64,000 nt of DNA from Pseudoglutamicibacter albus (GTDB lineage Bacteria > Actinomycetota > Actinomycetes > Actinomycetales > Micrococcaceae), in assembly GCF_031458175.1 (NCBI RefSeq), contig NZ_JAVDXX010000001.1, positions 186,001-250,000 of the forward strand, in the 5' to 3' direction. This document shows positions 54,473-63,717 of this stretch, piece after piece (the stretch's first letter is position 1; each line of letters starts with the position of its first letter). Position numbers and translations under genes: made by a program. Below the pieces are notes generated by a model. That model ran no database searches. It saw only the letters and a list, made by a program, of their open reading frames with translations, and had not been told where the DNA came from.

Positions 54473-55371
54473 TCGACCAGCGTGAAGGCCACTATGAAAG
54501 ACAAGGCGAAGGCCCAAGTGAAGACGAGTCTGAAGCCCTCAATACAGCTTGGGGTGATCGTGTGAGCAACCGCGGAGTGTTCAGCCCTATATCTGGGCGG
54601 CCTGCACCTCACCCGGTGCCTCTTCCCGGTTGGAACATCTCCATCTTGTGGTTGAGCGCGCTCATACCTCTGGTAGCTACCATCACGTTGCTGGGGCATG
54701 TAGGCCGTAACTCAACAGGCCTACCCGTGGACCGAGATATTTTGGACTGGATCGTAGCGTCCCGCTCTGAGCCCTGGACCCACATCGTCCCTGTGTTCAG
54801 CATGATCGGTAGTACGCCGGTGTTCACGCCCATCATGATCGTGTTTGCTGGATCTATCGCGTATTTCAAACGGTCGCTGTGGCCGGTGATCTTGCTCGCT
54901 CTCACGGCAACGCTGTCGGTGAGTGCCACGGTGATCATCAAGAACGTGTTCAACCGCCGGCGGCCACCCCTTGAAACCCAGCTACAACCTTACGAGTATT
55001 CCGGGTCGTTCCCCTCGGGGCATACTTTGAACGCGTTCGCCCTCGTGAGTGTGTCTATCTCAATGGTTCTGCGGTGGGCAGTGCGCACTTGGCTGCGGTG
55101 GGCCACCGTGATCCTCGGTGTGGCTTACATGTTCGCGATGGCGTTCTCCCGTGTCTATATGGGTGTGCACTGGCTATCAGATGTCCAATGCGGCGCCATG
55201 TTGGGTGCGGCGATCGGGTTTATCATGATTTCGGTCGATGTGTGGGCCCGCTCGCACTGGTGGTCGCGGGAGATCAACCGGGCGAGCGAAGAAAGGCTTC
55301 CGCGCCGCGAGGTAAAGCGGACAAGCAGGCGGCGCATCAGACAAACGGTGCATAAGATAAACATCGATTAA
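54469..55371 (+). CDS. PAP2-family membrane phosphatase
   Basis: A 300-residue phosphatidic acid phosphatase type 2 protein with about five or six spans after a hydrophilic head of about 55 residues. The three-part motif is present: KNVFNRRRPP, SGSFPSGHTLNAF and SRVYMGVHWLSDV. It is probably an undecaprenyl-pyrophosphate or lipid phosphatase acting at the outer face. The GTG start overlaps the acetyltransferase stop. An Arg/Lys-rich tail follows the last span. Confidence 0.88.
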   Translation: MIDQREGHYERQGEGPSEDESEALNTAWGDRVSNRGVFSPISGRPAPHPVPLPGWNISILWLSALIPLVATITLLGHVGRNSTGLPVDRDILDWIVASRSEPWTHIVPVFSMIGSTPVFTPIMIVFAGSIAYFKRSLWPVILLALTATLSVSATVIIKNVFNRRRPPLETQLQPYEYSGSFPSGHTLNAFALVSVSISMVLRWAVRTWLRWATVILGVAYMFAMAFSRVYMGVHWLSDVQCGAMLGAAIGFIMISVDVWARSHWWSREINRASEERLPRREVKRTSRRRIRQTVHKINID

Positions 55372-55373
55372 GC

Positions 55374-55411
55374 CAAGAGGTCCCAAGAACTGGTGTTCTT
55401 GGGACCTCTTG
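55374..55411. terminator. Perfect 17-bp bidirectional terminator
   Basis: CAAGAGGTCCCAAGAAC pairs exactly with GTTCTTGGGACCTCTTG around TGGT, followed by TTTG. It closes the PAP2 gene on the plus strand and lies just beyond tRNA-Ser on the minus strand. Confidence 0.85.
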
Positions 55412-55415
55412 TTTG

Positions 55416-55506
55416 TGGCGGTAGCGGTGGGATTTGAACCCACGGTGCAGGGTCACTGCACACAACATTTCGAGTGTTGCACCTTCGGCCGCTCGGACAC
55501 GCTACC
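55416..55506 (-). tRNA. tRNA-Ser (anticodon CGA)
   Basis: The minus strand folds into a class II tRNA: acceptor stem GGTAGCG/CGCTACC, anticodon arm CAACA-CTCGAAA-TGTTG with anticodon CGA, a long variable arm and a T arm GTGGGTTCAAATCCCAC. Discriminator G and a genomically encoded CCA are at 55416-55419. Confidence 0.95.
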
Positions 55507-55574
55507 AACTCCGGACACTCTATGTCATAGCCCGGCCGGTTTCCAAACCGAACTGGTGCCTCGGTACGTAGCGT

Positions 55575-56129
55575 TCAGGGTTCGCTACGCATTGTGGCGA
55601 AGAATTCCTGGAGTATTTCTTGGCACTCTCCGGCTTGGACGCCCGCGAAAACTTCGGCGCGATGGTTCAGCCGCGGTTCCCGCAGAATATCCATCACGGA
55701 GCCGGTTGCTCCGGCTTTCTCGTCCCACGCACCAAATATCACCCGCGGGATGCGGGCGAGCACGATTGCCCCGGCACACATAGGGCACGGTTCAAGCGTC
55801 ACCACGAGCGTGCAGTCAGTGAGCCGCCAACCATCGCCGCCATCGTCGTCTCCTCTGTCGCTAGCGGCGCCACCGTCGCCACCGGTGGGGTTGCCGGCGT
55901 TGGATGCGAGGGCGCGTGCGGCTTCACGGATCGCTACGACTTCGGCGTGCCCGGTCGGATCGCCGTCGCGTTCGCGGATGTTATGGCCGCGGGCAACGAT
56001 TCTCCCGTCCGGACCCACGATGACCGCGCCGATGGGGATGTCGCCGTGCTGGGCGGCTGCGCGGGCTTCTTCGAGGGCGGCCCCCATCCATGCGTTGGCC
56101 CCGTCGGGTGGTTTGATCGGCATGTTCAC
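55575..56129 (-). CDS. tadA: tRNA-specific adenosine deaminase
   Basis: Converts adenosine 34 of tRNA-Arg(ACG) to inosine. Its target gene lies at 61372-61445. The zinc-binding cytidine-deaminase motifs are His61-Ala-Glu63 in GHAEVVAIREAA and PCPMCAGA with Cys115 and Cys118. Between them is an unusual Gly/Asp/Ala-rich insertion of about 25 residues (about 75-100). GTG at 56129 or ATG at 56123 could be the start. Confidence 0.92.
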   Translation of the reverse strand: MNMPIKPPDGANAWMGAALEEARAAAQHGDIPIGAVIVGPDGRIVARGHNIRERDGDPTGHAEVVAIREAARALASNAGNPTGGDGGAASDRGDDDGGDGWRLTDCTLVVTLEPCPMCAGAIVLARIPRVIFGAWDEKAGATGSVMDILREPRLNHRAEVFAGVQAGECQEILQEFFATMRSEP

Positions 56130-56206
56130 AACGGTAAACCATGAATCTTCCCGCCGCGTACTCGGCAGTGGCGGCGGCGTTGTTGCTCGGACGGTATCCT
56201 GTTTTC

Positions 56207-56845
56207 ATGCGCGTACATGTTGTTGAGCACCCGCTCGTGGCCCACAAGATTTCGGTTCTGCGTGACAAGACGACCCCGTCCCCGGTTTTCCGGCAGTTGA
56301 CTGAGGAGCTTGTCACGTTGCTTTCGTATGAAGCGACCCGGGACGTCCGCACCCGTGAAGTCACGGTTGAGACGCCTGTGGCGACAACCAAGGGGGTTGC
56401 TTTCGCAAAGCCGACCCCGCTTGTCGTGCCGATTCTTCGCGCTGGTTTGGGGATGCTCGAAGGCATGATGCGGCTGTTGCCGACCGCTGAGGTGGGCTTC
56501 TTAGGCATGGCTCGTAACGAGGAGACGCTTGACATCATCACGTACGCCGAGCGGCTGCCCGATGATTTGTCGAACCGTCAGGTTTTCGTGATCGACCCGA
56601 TGCTGGCTACCGGTGGAACCCTTGTGGAATCGATCGGTTACCTGTTTGAGCATGGAGCGGATCAAGTCACGTGTATCTGCTTGATCGCTGCCCCGGAGGG
56701 CGTTGAGCGCCTGAACGCGGCCTACGGCGATGATGACCGCGTCAACCTCTACATCGCGGCGCTCGATGAAGGGCTGGATGAGAACGCCTACATTGTGCCT
56801 GGTCTCGGCGATGCAGGAGACCGCCTGTACGGCCTCGCCGAATAG
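56207..56845 (+). CDS. upp: Uracil phosphoribosyltransferase
   Basis: Salvages uracil to UMP with PRPP. The 212-residue length is standard. Signatures are [14 protein letters not shown] at the N-terminus, [26 protein letters not shown] (PRPP loop) and [12 protein letters not shown] at the end. The ATG at 56207 stands six bases after TATCCT and has no ribosome site, so it is probably leaderless. Its last 58 bases overlap the convergent sensor kinase gene. Confidence 0.95.
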   Translation: MRVHVVEHPLVAHKISVLRDKTTPSPVFRQLTEELVTLLSYEATRDVRTREVTVETPVATTKGVAFAKPTPLVVPILRAGLGMLEGMMRLLPTAEVGFLGMARNEETLDIITYAERLPDDLSNRQVFVIDPMLATGGTLVESIGYLFEHGADQVTCICLIAAPEGVERLNAAYGDDDRVNLYIAALDEGLDENAYIVPGLGDAGDRLYGLAE

Positions 56846-58581
56846 ACCGGCTCCTTAGCGTTGGCAGGCTCTTGAACCTTCGGTTCCTGCCGCGTGGCTG
56901 GGGCCTGCGCCGTGGTTGGAGTTTGCGTCTCTATCGCGGCCTGGGCATCAGCTGGGGCTTGCGCTTCGAGCTGTGTGGTTTCAGCGAGGTGCTTTGCCGC
57001 GCCTGCCGCCGGTGGTGGGCAGTATGGCAGCCGGATGGTGAAGACGGTGTTGCCGGGCTCTGATTCAACGTTGATGGTGCCTTGGTGGGCTTCTGCAATC
57101 GCTTTGACGATGGCCAGGCCGAGGCCGCTGGTTGATGTTGAACCGGAGCGCGCTTTGTCGGCGCGGGCGAGCCGGTCGAATACTTTCGGCAGGAATTCTG
57201 GGTCGATACCTTCGCCGGTGTCGTGGACACGGACTACGACGTCGTAGCCGCTGTTGTGCGAGCGTGCCCGTTCTTCCGCGTGCATTTGTGTGGTGCTTGC
57301 GTTGAACAGCGCTGGAACATGGGTGAGCTGTGTCGGTTCGATGCCGACTGTGATATCGACTTGCGTTCCGGCGCTGGTGTGTTTCGCGGCGTTGGAGGCA
57401 AGGTTGCTGAGAACCCGGGCGAGCTGGGACGGGTCGCCTTCGACGTAGGCGGGGTCGCCGTCGGTGAACGCGTCGAATTCCCATGTGTGCTCGCCGAACG
57501 CGGCTTGAGAGTCCAGGTACACGTTCGCGGCGATCTGGACCATGTCCACGGTTTCGATGGTCGTGGCGTGGCCTTCTTCGAGTCGGTTCAGAAGCAAGAG
57601 CTGCTCGACCAGTTCGGTCATGTTCTCGGTCTGCCCGATCAGGCGTTCGAGTGAGCGTTCCCCGTCGGGGGTGAGCTCGTGGGTCACGTGGATCAGCTGG
57701 GCGTAACCGCGGATCGAGGCCAGTGGTGTGCGCAGTTCGTGGGATGCGTCGGCCACGAAGCGGCGCATCTTCATTTCGGAAGCGGCGCGGGTCTCTAATG
57801 CGTCTCCGACGTTGTCGAGCAAACGGTTCAGAGCTCCACCGAGGCGCCCGATCTCTGTAGGTTTGCTGGCAAGGTTACGGTTCACCCGCTGATCCACATG
57901 AACATCGGATTCTGTGAGGGGGAGGGTCGCGATGGAGTCCGCGACATCCACTACGTGGTGGAGCGGCTGCATCGTGGCTCGTATGACCGCGCCGCCTACA
58001 GCGCCCACCAACACGACGCCGATCGTGGAGACCACCAGCATCGTGAGGTCGAGCGTCCGCAGGGTTGCGTAGGTGCGTTTAGCGGGCAGTCCTGCGACCA
58101 TCACTGTTGATGCTGGCAAATCGCGTGAGGCGACAGGCTCAATGAGGAGCCGGTAGTCCCCGATCTCGAGTGTGGCTGTGATGCCTTCAGTCTTTTGAGG
58201 GTTGTACTCGAACTCGTCGATTTTGGTGATGATGGTTTTCCGGTCGGCTTCTGAGAGCTTTGTAGGCTCGCCGGTAACGGAGTCGGTGACTTCGGGGCCG
58301 GCACGGAACTTGCCGTCGGCAACGAGGGCGACGACGGTTCCAACGGGCTGGCTGCTTACGTCGGTGACCGGCATGTGCCCGCTGGCGGAGGTCGCGCGGT
58401 CGATGGTCGCGGCGAGGCTCGAGTCGAGCTGCCCCCACAGCTTTGCGGCCATGAGGGTGTGCGTCAGCCCGCCGATGATCATGGATCCAGCGGCGAGCAT
58501 CAGGGTTAGCAAGACCACCAAGCGTACGCGCAAAGACATGCGCGTATTCTTGCGTGCTAGGTGGCGCTTGCGGTGACGCAC
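56788..58581 (-). CDS. Two-component sensor histidine kinase
   Basis: A 597-residue membrane kinase. A basic head and transmembrane helix ([19 protein letters not shown]) are followed by an extracellular sensor of about 120 residues, a second helix ([20 protein letters not shown]), HAMP, HisKA with phosphorylated His281 in [14 protein letters not shown], and an ATPase domain with [16 protein letters not shown] and GLGLAIV. A Pro/Ala/Gln-rich tail of about 70 residues after the kinase core overlaps upp on the other strand. It lies seven bases after the response regulator gene. The signal is unknown. Confidence 0.93.
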   Translation of the reverse strand: MRHRKRHLARKNTRMSLRVRLVVLLTLMLAAGSMIIGGLTHTLMAAKLWGQLDSSLAATIDRATSASGHMPVTDVSSQPVGTVVALVADGKFRAGPEVTDSVTGEPTKLSEADRKTIITKIDEFEYNPQKTEGITATLEIGDYRLLIEPVASRDLPASTVMVAGLPAKRTYATLRTLDLTMLVVSTIGVVLVGAVGGAVIRATMQPLHHVVDVADSIATLPLTESDVHVDQRVNRNLASKPTEIGRLGGALNRLLDNVGDALETRAASEMKMRRFVADASHELRTPLASIRGYAQLIHVTHELTPDGERSLERLIGQTENMTELVEQLLLLNRLEEGHATTIETVDMVQIAANVYLDSQAAFGEHTWEFDAFTDGDPAYVEGDPSQLARVLSNLASNAAKHTSAGTQVDITVGIEPTQLTHVPALFNASTTQMHAEERARSHNSGYDVVVRVHDTGEGIDPEFLPKVFDRLARADKARSGSTSTSGLGLAIVKAIAEAHQGTINVESEPGNTVFTIRLPYCPPPAAGAAKHLAETTQLEAQAPADAQAAIETQTPTTAQAPATRQEPKVQEPANAKEPVYSARPYRRSPASPRPGTM

Positions 58582-58588
58582 GTGATAA

Positions 58589-59329
58589 TCACGCTCCAGG
58601 TTTGAGGACGTAACCAGCTCCGCGAACGGTGTGGATCATTGGCGAGCGGCCTGTGTCAATTTTTTTGCGTAAGTATGAGATGTATAGCTCGACGATATTA
58701 GCTTGTCCGTCAAAACCATAGTTCCACACTGATTCTAGGATCTGTGGTTTGGACACTACCCGACGAGCATTCTCCATGAGGTATTTCAAAAGGTCGAATT
58801 CGGTTGCGGTGAGTTGAATCTCTTCGCCAGCGCGGTGCACTTCGTGCGAAGCGGTGTTGAGGCTGAGATCACCGACCACGATTTCGGTCTCGTCGGCGCT
58901 TGCTGCGCCGGAGCGTTGCACAAGACGGTGCAAGCGCAGGAGGAGTTCTTCGAGGTTGAAGGGTTTGGTGACGTAGTCGTCGCCGCCGACTGCCAGGCCT
59001 TCGATTCGTTCGTTGGCGGAATCCTTCGCTGTCAAGAACAGTGCTGGCAGTTCAGGCTTGAATCCGCGGATTCGCTTGAGCACTTCAGGCCCTTCGATTC
59101 CTGGCAACATCCAGTCGAGGACAACGATGTCTGGGTTGACGTCACGGGTCATCTGGACGGCTTCGAGGCCGTCGTGACACACAGTGGCTTCCCAGCCAAG
59201 CATGCGGACTCCCATCGCTACGAGATCGGCGAGGGTTGGCTCGTCATCGACGACGAGAGCGCGGATAGGGGAACCGTCTGGGTGTTCAAGGCGCGGTAGC
59301 TCTTGAGGGGAGAAACGAGAAGTGCTCAT
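58589..59329 (-). CDS. OmpR-family response regulator
   Basis: A 246-residue regulator. The receiver domain has acidic pair Asp28-Asp29, phosphoacceptor Asp72 in VVLDWMLPG, and Lys122 in LTAKDS. The C-terminal winged helix contains LNTASHEVHRAGEEIQLTAT and the recognition/wing segment IVELYISYLRKKID...HTVRGAGYVL. Eight residues of Pro/Arg-rich head precede the receiver. It is the first gene of the pair with the histidine kinase. Targets are unknown. Confidence 0.95.
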   Translation of the reverse strand: MSTSRFSPQELPRLEHPDGSPIRALVVDDEPTLADLVAMGVRMLGWEATVCHDGLEAVQMTRDVNPDIVVLDWMLPGIEGPEVLKRIRGFKPELPALFLTAKDSANERIEGLAVGGDDYVTKPFNLEELLLRLHRLVQRSGAASADETEIVVGDLSLNTASHEVHRAGEEIQLTATEFDLLKYLMENARRVVSKPQILESVWNYGFDGQANIVELYISYLRKKIDTGRSPMIHTVRGAGYVLKPGA

Positions 59330-59866
59330 GTAACCACTTTTCCTGAGAGAGGTGAGGTAATTCTATGGAAAACCTATGTAAATGCTGTGTAACGCTTCTA
59401 CATCAGCTGTTTCTTCTTGTCAAGACAGCATCTGAATTATATGCAACTGATTGAATCAATATTCACCAACCGGCACTGATTCTCAGTCTTGAGGCCTGAA
59501 GGTTGCGGGTTGCATGGTGACGAAGATTGCATAGTGCCGGTTCGTGGGTGTGCAAAAACTCTTTGATAATTCAAAGCCTTAGGTTCAAAGTGCCTCCGGG
59601 AGTGAGGTTCGTCACTAAAATCGGCGTGTATCTCACATGCTGAGACGTTTGCATAAACTTTGCTTGCGATATCGAAATATTGCGAGCAATATCTTGTCAT
59701 ACAAGGAAATGAGCCGAAACATATAACGTTCCAGAATTTCGGACCATTGTGAAAATCGCTCTGTTATATCGTGTCATTTTCGCATTGGTATGTTTTTAGG
59801 CGTTGGAGTTTTGGTTGGCAGGGCCCCGGGGCGGCAAGGTGTCGGGGCTGCGTCTAAGGAGCAGGT
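59330..59866. other. 537-base AT-richer divergent intergenic region
   Basis: Lies between the divergent response regulator and winged-helix genes. It is visibly richer in A/T than its surroundings and contains several ATA/TAT-rich stretches likely to hold both promoters. I find no convincing gene. One clear element is the palindrome described at 59677-59692. Confidence 0.6.
59677..59692. promoter_or_regulatory. ATATTGC-GA-GCAATAT palindrome
   Basis: Perfect seven-base arms with a two-base centre lie in the region shared by the response regulator operon and the winged-helix gene. It is 190 bases upstream of the winged-helix start. It is a candidate operator for either regulator. Confidence 0.5.
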
Positions 59867-60655
59867 ATGTCCACCAACCCCGGATACGTTCACATCTCTG
59901 TCCGCGCCGCACAAAAGCGCGCAGCAGCAGCTCGCCGAGCAGCTGAGTTAGGTCGGGCCGGCTGGGGTAACCTCGCTCCAGTACCTCAAGGGCAGAACGG
60001 GATGCATCCCATGCCCGGTCAAGCTATGAGGCATAACAACCCTGCAGAATCCGGCGGTGAGACATCGGCGCGCGGTTTCGTGGTCTATGTGGGTCTGGAT
60101 GAAGAGACCGCAGCAAACGCGGGCACGTCGCTTTCGCGTTTGTCCTCGCAGGTCACGACGTTCCTCCAGACTCTGGTTCCGGACGCTCAAACTCACGCGG
60201 CAGTAGCGCTCGCGCCTGCAAGCGCCGGTGGTAGCAACATCGACGTTGTGCGCCAGTGCTTGGGCGACCCAACTGTCAGCGGCAACGCTCCGGCTCGCGC
60301 GGTCCCGACTGTCGCTGATCCAGCGCGTCACACCGTGGGTGTATTGATTGATCTTTCTCGCCGCGAAGTGCAGCTCGACGGCGACATCCTGAACCTCACT
60401 CATAAAGAGTTTGAACTTCTGAACTACCTCGTTGAGAACGGTTCCCGCACTGTGGGGCGTGAGGAGCTGCTTGAGAGTCTGTGGCGCGGCGCCGACGAGA
60501 TCCCGAATGAGCGTACGATCGACGTTCATATCCGTCGATTGCGCGCCAAGCTCGGGCGTCTGTCCAATACGGTACGGACTGTCCGCGGCCAGGGCTACCG
60601 CTTTTATGATCACCCAGAGGTGACCGTGTGGGCGGTTCCGGAATACTCCATCTAA
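59867..60655 (+). CDS. Orphan winged-helix regulator with non-receiver N-terminal domain
   Basis: A 262-residue protein whose C-terminal 100 residues are an OmpR-type DNA-binding domain: LTHKEFELLNYLVENGSRTV, then NERTIDVHIRRLRAKLG and VRTVRGQGYRFY. The N-terminal part is not a receiver. It begins with an Ala/Arg-rich basic head (AQKRAAAARRAAELGRAG), then a domain containing FVVYVGLDEETAANAGTSLS and no phosphoacceptor Asp. The ATG follows AAGGAG. No kinase is adjacent. Function is unknown. Confidence 0.82.
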   Translation: MSTNPGYVHISVRAAQKRAAAARRAAELGRAGWGNLAPVPQGQNGMHPMPGQAMRHNNPAESGGETSARGFVVYVGLDEETAANAGTSLSRLSSQVTTFLQTLVPDAQTHAAVALAPASAGGSNIDVVRQCLGDPTVSGNAPARAVPTVADPARHTVGVLIDLSRREVQLDGDILNLTHKEFELLNYLVENGSRTVGREELLESLWRGADEIPNERTIDVHIRRLRAKLGRLSNTVRTVRGQGYRFYDHPEVTVWAVPEYSI

Positions 60656-60679
60656 TATAGAACCAATCCATGGTGTGAA

Positions 60680-60706
60680 CGGGGCGAGGCTTGATGCCTT
60701 GCCCCG
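60680..60706 (+). terminator. Hairpin after the winged-helix gene
   Basis: CGGGGCGAGGC pairs with GCCTTGCCCCG with one G-U pair around TTGAT. It lies 24 bases after the winged-helix stop. Confidence 0.6.
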
Positions 60707-60763
60707 CTCGCATTTAATGGTGTTGAGTAAGTGGTCCGGTTGGATGTCAAGCGAGGGATTCAG

Positions 60764-61276
60764 ATGGCAGCTAAGACTCTGTTGATCATGCGTCACGGAA
60801 AAGCTGAGGCTCCGTGGGGGCAAGAGGATCGAATGCGTCAGCTCACCGAGTTCGGATGCGAGCAAGCGCGCCGGGCGGGGGAGTATGTGCTGGGGCAGGG
60901 GCTCGTGCCGGATGCAGCCTTGGTGTCTGATGCGGTGCGTACGAGGGCGACGTATGCGATGTTCTCTTCGGTGCTGGGCGAGGATGCCCCGAGCGCGTAT
61001 CTCGATGCTGATTTGTATCTGACTGATGCAGTGGGCCTGATTGCCGCGATTAATCATGTGCCGGAAACGGTGTCCCGTTTGATTGTGGTCGGGCACATGC
61101 CTGCGGTGCAGGATGCTGCAATGCGGTTGGCGTCAGCTGAGTCAGATGAACAAGCGGTCATGGACATGGCGGGGCATTACCCGCCCGCATCGTTATGTGT
61201 GTTCCACTTTGATGGTGTGTGGGCTGAGCTTGACGGGCGCGATGCGGCGCTGGAGCGGTTCAAGACCTTTAAGTAA
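60764..61276 (+). CDS. SixA-like histidine phosphatase
   Basis: A 170-residue member of the histidine phosphatase superfamily, close to SixA. The catalytic histidine lies in LLIMRHGKAEAPWG and the second in IVVGHMPAVQDAAM. The ATG at 60764 follows GCGAGGG. SixA dephosphorylates histidine-phosphotransfer proteins in enterobacteria. The substrate here is unknown and phosphoester cleavage is also possible. Confidence 0.88.
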   Translation: MAAKTLLIMRHGKAEAPWGQEDRMRQLTEFGCEQARRAGEYVLGQGLVPDAALVSDAVRTRATYAMFSSVLGEDAPSAYLDADLYLTDAVGLIAAINHVPETVSRLIVVGHMPAVQDAAMRLASAESDEQAVMDMAGHYPPASLCVFHFDGVWAELDGRDAALERFKTFK

Positions 61277-61325
61277 GCAACATTCAAGGCAGTGTGCCAG
61301 GAGATGAAACCCCCGAGAATATAAA

Positions 61326-61362
61326 AGGTCTCGGGCACCGCATGAACGGTGTCCCGAGACCT
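61326..61362 (-). terminator. Terminator downstream of tRNA-Arg
   Basis: AGGTCTCGGGCACCG pairs with CGGTGTCCCGAGACCT with one bulged base. On the minus strand the stem continues into TTTTATA, a U-tract, 10 bases after the tRNA. It also lies downstream of the phosphatase gene. Confidence 0.8.
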
Positions 61363-61371
61363 AACAATTTG

Positions 61372-61445
61372 CGCGCCCTAAGGGATTCGAACCCCTGACC
61401 TTCTGTTCCGTAGACAGACGCTCTATCCAGCTGAGCTAAGGGCGC
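61372..61445 (-). tRNA. tRNA-Arg (anticodon ACG)
   Basis: A minus-strand cloverleaf with acceptor stem GCGCCCT/AGGGCGC, D arm GCTCAGCTGGATAGAGC, anticodon arm TCTGT-CTACGGA-ACAGA giving anticodon ACG, and T arm GGGGTTCGAATCCC. CCA is not encoded. The A34 would be edited to inosine by the TadA encoded nearby. Confidence 0.95.
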
Positions 61446-61757
61446 ATTTAGTTTTCATCTGATGTTCACCTGATCGGTTCTCATCGATGGCGACCTGCAT
61501 AAGATTACCGAGACTTTGGCGGGTGTGCAAATCGGTAGTCCAGTACCACGTAAAAGATAGACCGGTCTATTTGACGTGTGTTACCAGCCGAAGCTCAAGA
61601 AACCCCGGAAATACAAGGAACTTAGACCGCTCACTTGCCTCGTGGGGCCCTGTCCGCGTGGGACGCCTCACGTCACGTCCTGCCTGCACCTGCATTCTGT
61701 AAGCCCTCATGGTTACTCTTGATGGAGACGCAACAGTCCATTTGGAGGCATAGTCTT
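61446..61757. other. 312-base region between tRNA-Arg and pckG
   Basis: No gene is supported. A short frame upstream of pckG in the same reading frame lacks a ribosome site and family similarity. The notable element is the palindrome at 61557-61570. The rest holds the pckG promoter and leader, with no recognised riboswitch. Confidence 0.6.
61557..61570. promoter_or_regulatory. Perfect palindrome ATAGACCGGTCTAT, TetR/NemR-like operator
   Basis: A 14-base perfect palindrome containing TAGACCGGTCTA, the form reported for operators of several TetR-family regulators (for example NemR uses TAGAC-GTCTA half sites). It lies 188 bases upstream of the pckG start and 112 bases upstream of tRNA-Arg. A TTGACG hexamer touches its edge. 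The regulator is not in the window, unless the TetR at 15988 acts here. Confidence 0.6.
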
Positions 61758-63593
61758 ATGACCGCGAACGCTGAGCAGACCAGCTTGTCCGCACCCACTT
61801 CTCACCAGAAGCTGGCGCAGTGGGTGTCCGAGGTGGCAGCGCTGACCCAGCCGGATGCTATCCACTGGGTAGACGGTTCCGAATCCGAAGACCTCAAGCT
61901 CAAACAGCTCCTTGTTGACGCCGGTACGTTCACCAAGCTCAACGAGGACTTGTTCCCTAACTCTTACCTCGCGAACTCTGACCCTGCCGACGTCGCGCGT
62001 GTCGAGTCCCGTACGTTCATTTGCTCCGAGAAGGAAGAGGACGCAGGCTTCACGAACAACTGGATGGATCCGGTTGAGATGAAGACTAAACTCAACACCC
62101 TTTTCGAAGGCTCGATGCGCGGCCGCACGATGTACGTCATCCCGTTCGTGATGGGCCACCTCGACGCGAAGAACCCTAAGTTCGGTGTTGAGATCTCTGA
62201 CTCCGCATACGTCGTGACCTCGATGCGCATCATGGCCAAGATCGGTAACGAGGTCTTGCGCAAGATGGAGGAGACGGACGCGTTCTTCGTTCCGGCGTTG
62301 CACTCGGTCGGCGCCCCGCTTGAAGAGGGCCAAGAGGACGTTGCGTGGCCATGCAACGAAGAGAAGTGGATTGTGCACTTCCCGGAGGAACGCTCGATCG
62401 TCTCCTACGGTTCCGGCTACGGCGGCAACGCGCTGCTCGGTAAGAAGTGCTACTCGCTGCGTATCGCCTCCGTCATGGCACGCGATGAGGGCTGGCTCGC
62501 GGAGCACATGGTGCTGATGCGACTGACCAACCCGGAAGGTAAGTCCTTCAACATTTCCGCTGCGTTCCCATCGGCATGCGGTAAGACCAACCTCGCTTTG
62601 ATCGACCCAACCGTGGACGGCTGGAAGGCCGAAGTCCTAGGCGATGACATCGTCTGGATGAACTTCGACGAAGACGGCGCTCTGCGTGCGGTCAACCCTG
62701 AATACGGTTTCTTCGGCGTAGCACCGGGCACCGGCTGGTCCACCAACCCGAACGCGATGCGCGCCATCGCTAAGGGCAACACGATCTTCACCAACGTCGC
62801 ACTCACTGACGAGGGCGGCGTCTGGTGGGAAGGCATGACCGACGAAGCCCCAGATCACCTGATCGACTGGCAAGGTAATGACTGGACTCCGGACGCAGGC
62901 CGTCCAGCGGCCCACCCGAACAGCCGTTTCTGCACGCCGATCAGCCAGGCTGACATGCTCTCCGAGGAGTACTACAACCCGGACGGCGTCAAGCTGGACG
63001 CGATCATGTTCGGTGGCCGCCGCAAAACCACCATCCCGTTGGTCTCCCAGGCTCGCAGCTGGACCCAGGGCGTGTTCTTCGGCTCGACTCTCTCCTCTGA
63101 GACGACCGCGGCCGCAGAAGGTGCTGTGGGTGTTGTCCGCCGCGACCCAATGGCAATGCTTCCATTCATCGGCTACGACGCGGGCGACTACCTCAACCAC
63201 TGGGACAAGCTACGCGACCTTCCAGCGGCTCAGGGCGGCAAGAACCTGCCAGCCGTGTTCTTGGTCAACTGGTTCCGCCGCAACGCTGAAGGCGGGTTCG
63301 CGTGGCCTGGCTTCGGCGAGAACTCGCGCGTTCTGAAGTGGATCTGCGACCGCATCGAAGGCAAGGTTGAAGCTGAAGAGACCCCACTGGGTCTGATCCC
63401 TGCTGAGGGCTCGCTGGACCTGGTTGGTTTGGAGATCAGCGATGAGGACCTCGAAGCCGCAACCCGCTTCGATGTTGAAGAGTGGAAGAACGAGCTTCCA
63501 CTTATCGAACAGTGGTACGAGAACTTCGGCGATCACCTACCAACCGCTATGCGCGCCGAGCTGGACGCTTTGCGCGAACGCCTCGGAGCCTAA
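61758..63593 (+). CDS. pckG: Phosphoenolpyruvate carboxykinase (GTP)
   Basis: Converts oxaloacetate plus GTP to PEP, the first step of gluconeogenesis and an anaplerotic node. With the ATG at 61758 (GGAGG eight to ten bases upstream) the protein has 612 residues, standard for the GTP class. The hyperreactive Cys274 and kinase loop are in [12 protein letters not shown], the metal-binding Asp pair in GDDIVWM, and the guanine site near [15 protein letters not shown]-like residues at 490-505. It would recycle succinate-derived oxaloacetate from amine catabolism. Two strong hairpins follow. Confidence 0.96.
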   Translation: MTANAEQTSLSAPTSHQKLAQWVSEVAALTQPDAIHWVDGSESEDLKLKQLLVDAGTFTKLNEDLFPNSYLANSDPADVARVESRTFICSEKEEDAGFTNNWMDPVEMKTKLNTLFEGSMRGRTMYVIPFVMGHLDAKNPKFGVEISDSAYVVTSMRIMAKIGNEVLRKMEETDAFFVPALHSVGAPLEEGQEDVAWPCNEEKWIVHFPEERSIVSYGSGYGGNALLGKKCYSLRIASVMARDEGWLAEHMVLMRLTNPEGKSFNISAAFPSACGKTNLALIDPTVDGWKAEVLGDDIVWMNFDEDGALRAVNPEYGFFGVAPGTGWSTNPNAMRAIAKGNTIFTNVALTDEGGVWWEGMTDEAPDHLIDWQGNDWTPDAGRPAAHPNSRFCTPISQADMLSEEYYNPDGVKLDAIMFGGRRKTTIPLVSQARSWTQGVFFGSTLSSETTAAAEGAVGVVRRDPMAMLPFIGYDAGDYLNHWDKLRDLPAAQGGKNLPAVFLVNWFRRNAEGGFAWPGFGENSRVLKWICDRIEGKVEAEETPLGLIPAEGSLDLVGLEISDEDLEAATRFDVEEWKNELPLIEQWYENFGDHLPTAMRAELDALRERLGA

Positions 63594-63599
63594 ACGCCA

Positions 63600-63639
63600 A
63601 GCATCAGCTGAAGCCGCACGCACGGCTTCAGCTGATGCT
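63600..63639 (+). terminator. Perfect 17-bp hairpin after pckG (first of two)
   Basis: AGCATCAGCTGAAGCCG pairs exactly with CGGCTTCAGCTGATGCT around CACGCA, beginning six bases after the pckG stop. No T-run. Confidence 0.8.
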
Positions 63640-63650
63640 GTGAACTGATA

Positions 63651-63690
63651 ACGATGCCGCAGTCACTGTGTGAGGTGACTGCGGCATCGT
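63651..63690 (+). terminator. Perfect 16-bp hairpin after pckG (second of two)
   Basis: ACGATGCCGCAGTCAC pairs exactly with GTGACTGCGGCATCGT around TGTGTGAG, followed by TGTTGTC. It lies 11 bases after the first hairpin and 28 bases before the next start, so it insulates that gene from pckG transcription. Confidence 0.8.
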
Positions 63691-63717
63691 TGTTGTCTGC
63701 AGAGAAAGGTGGGCCCC

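Noticed and set aside
61635-61757. Extended N-terminus for pckG
   Set aside because: The extra 41 codons lack a ribosome site and lie outside the conserved protein; GGAGG precedes the ATG at 61758.
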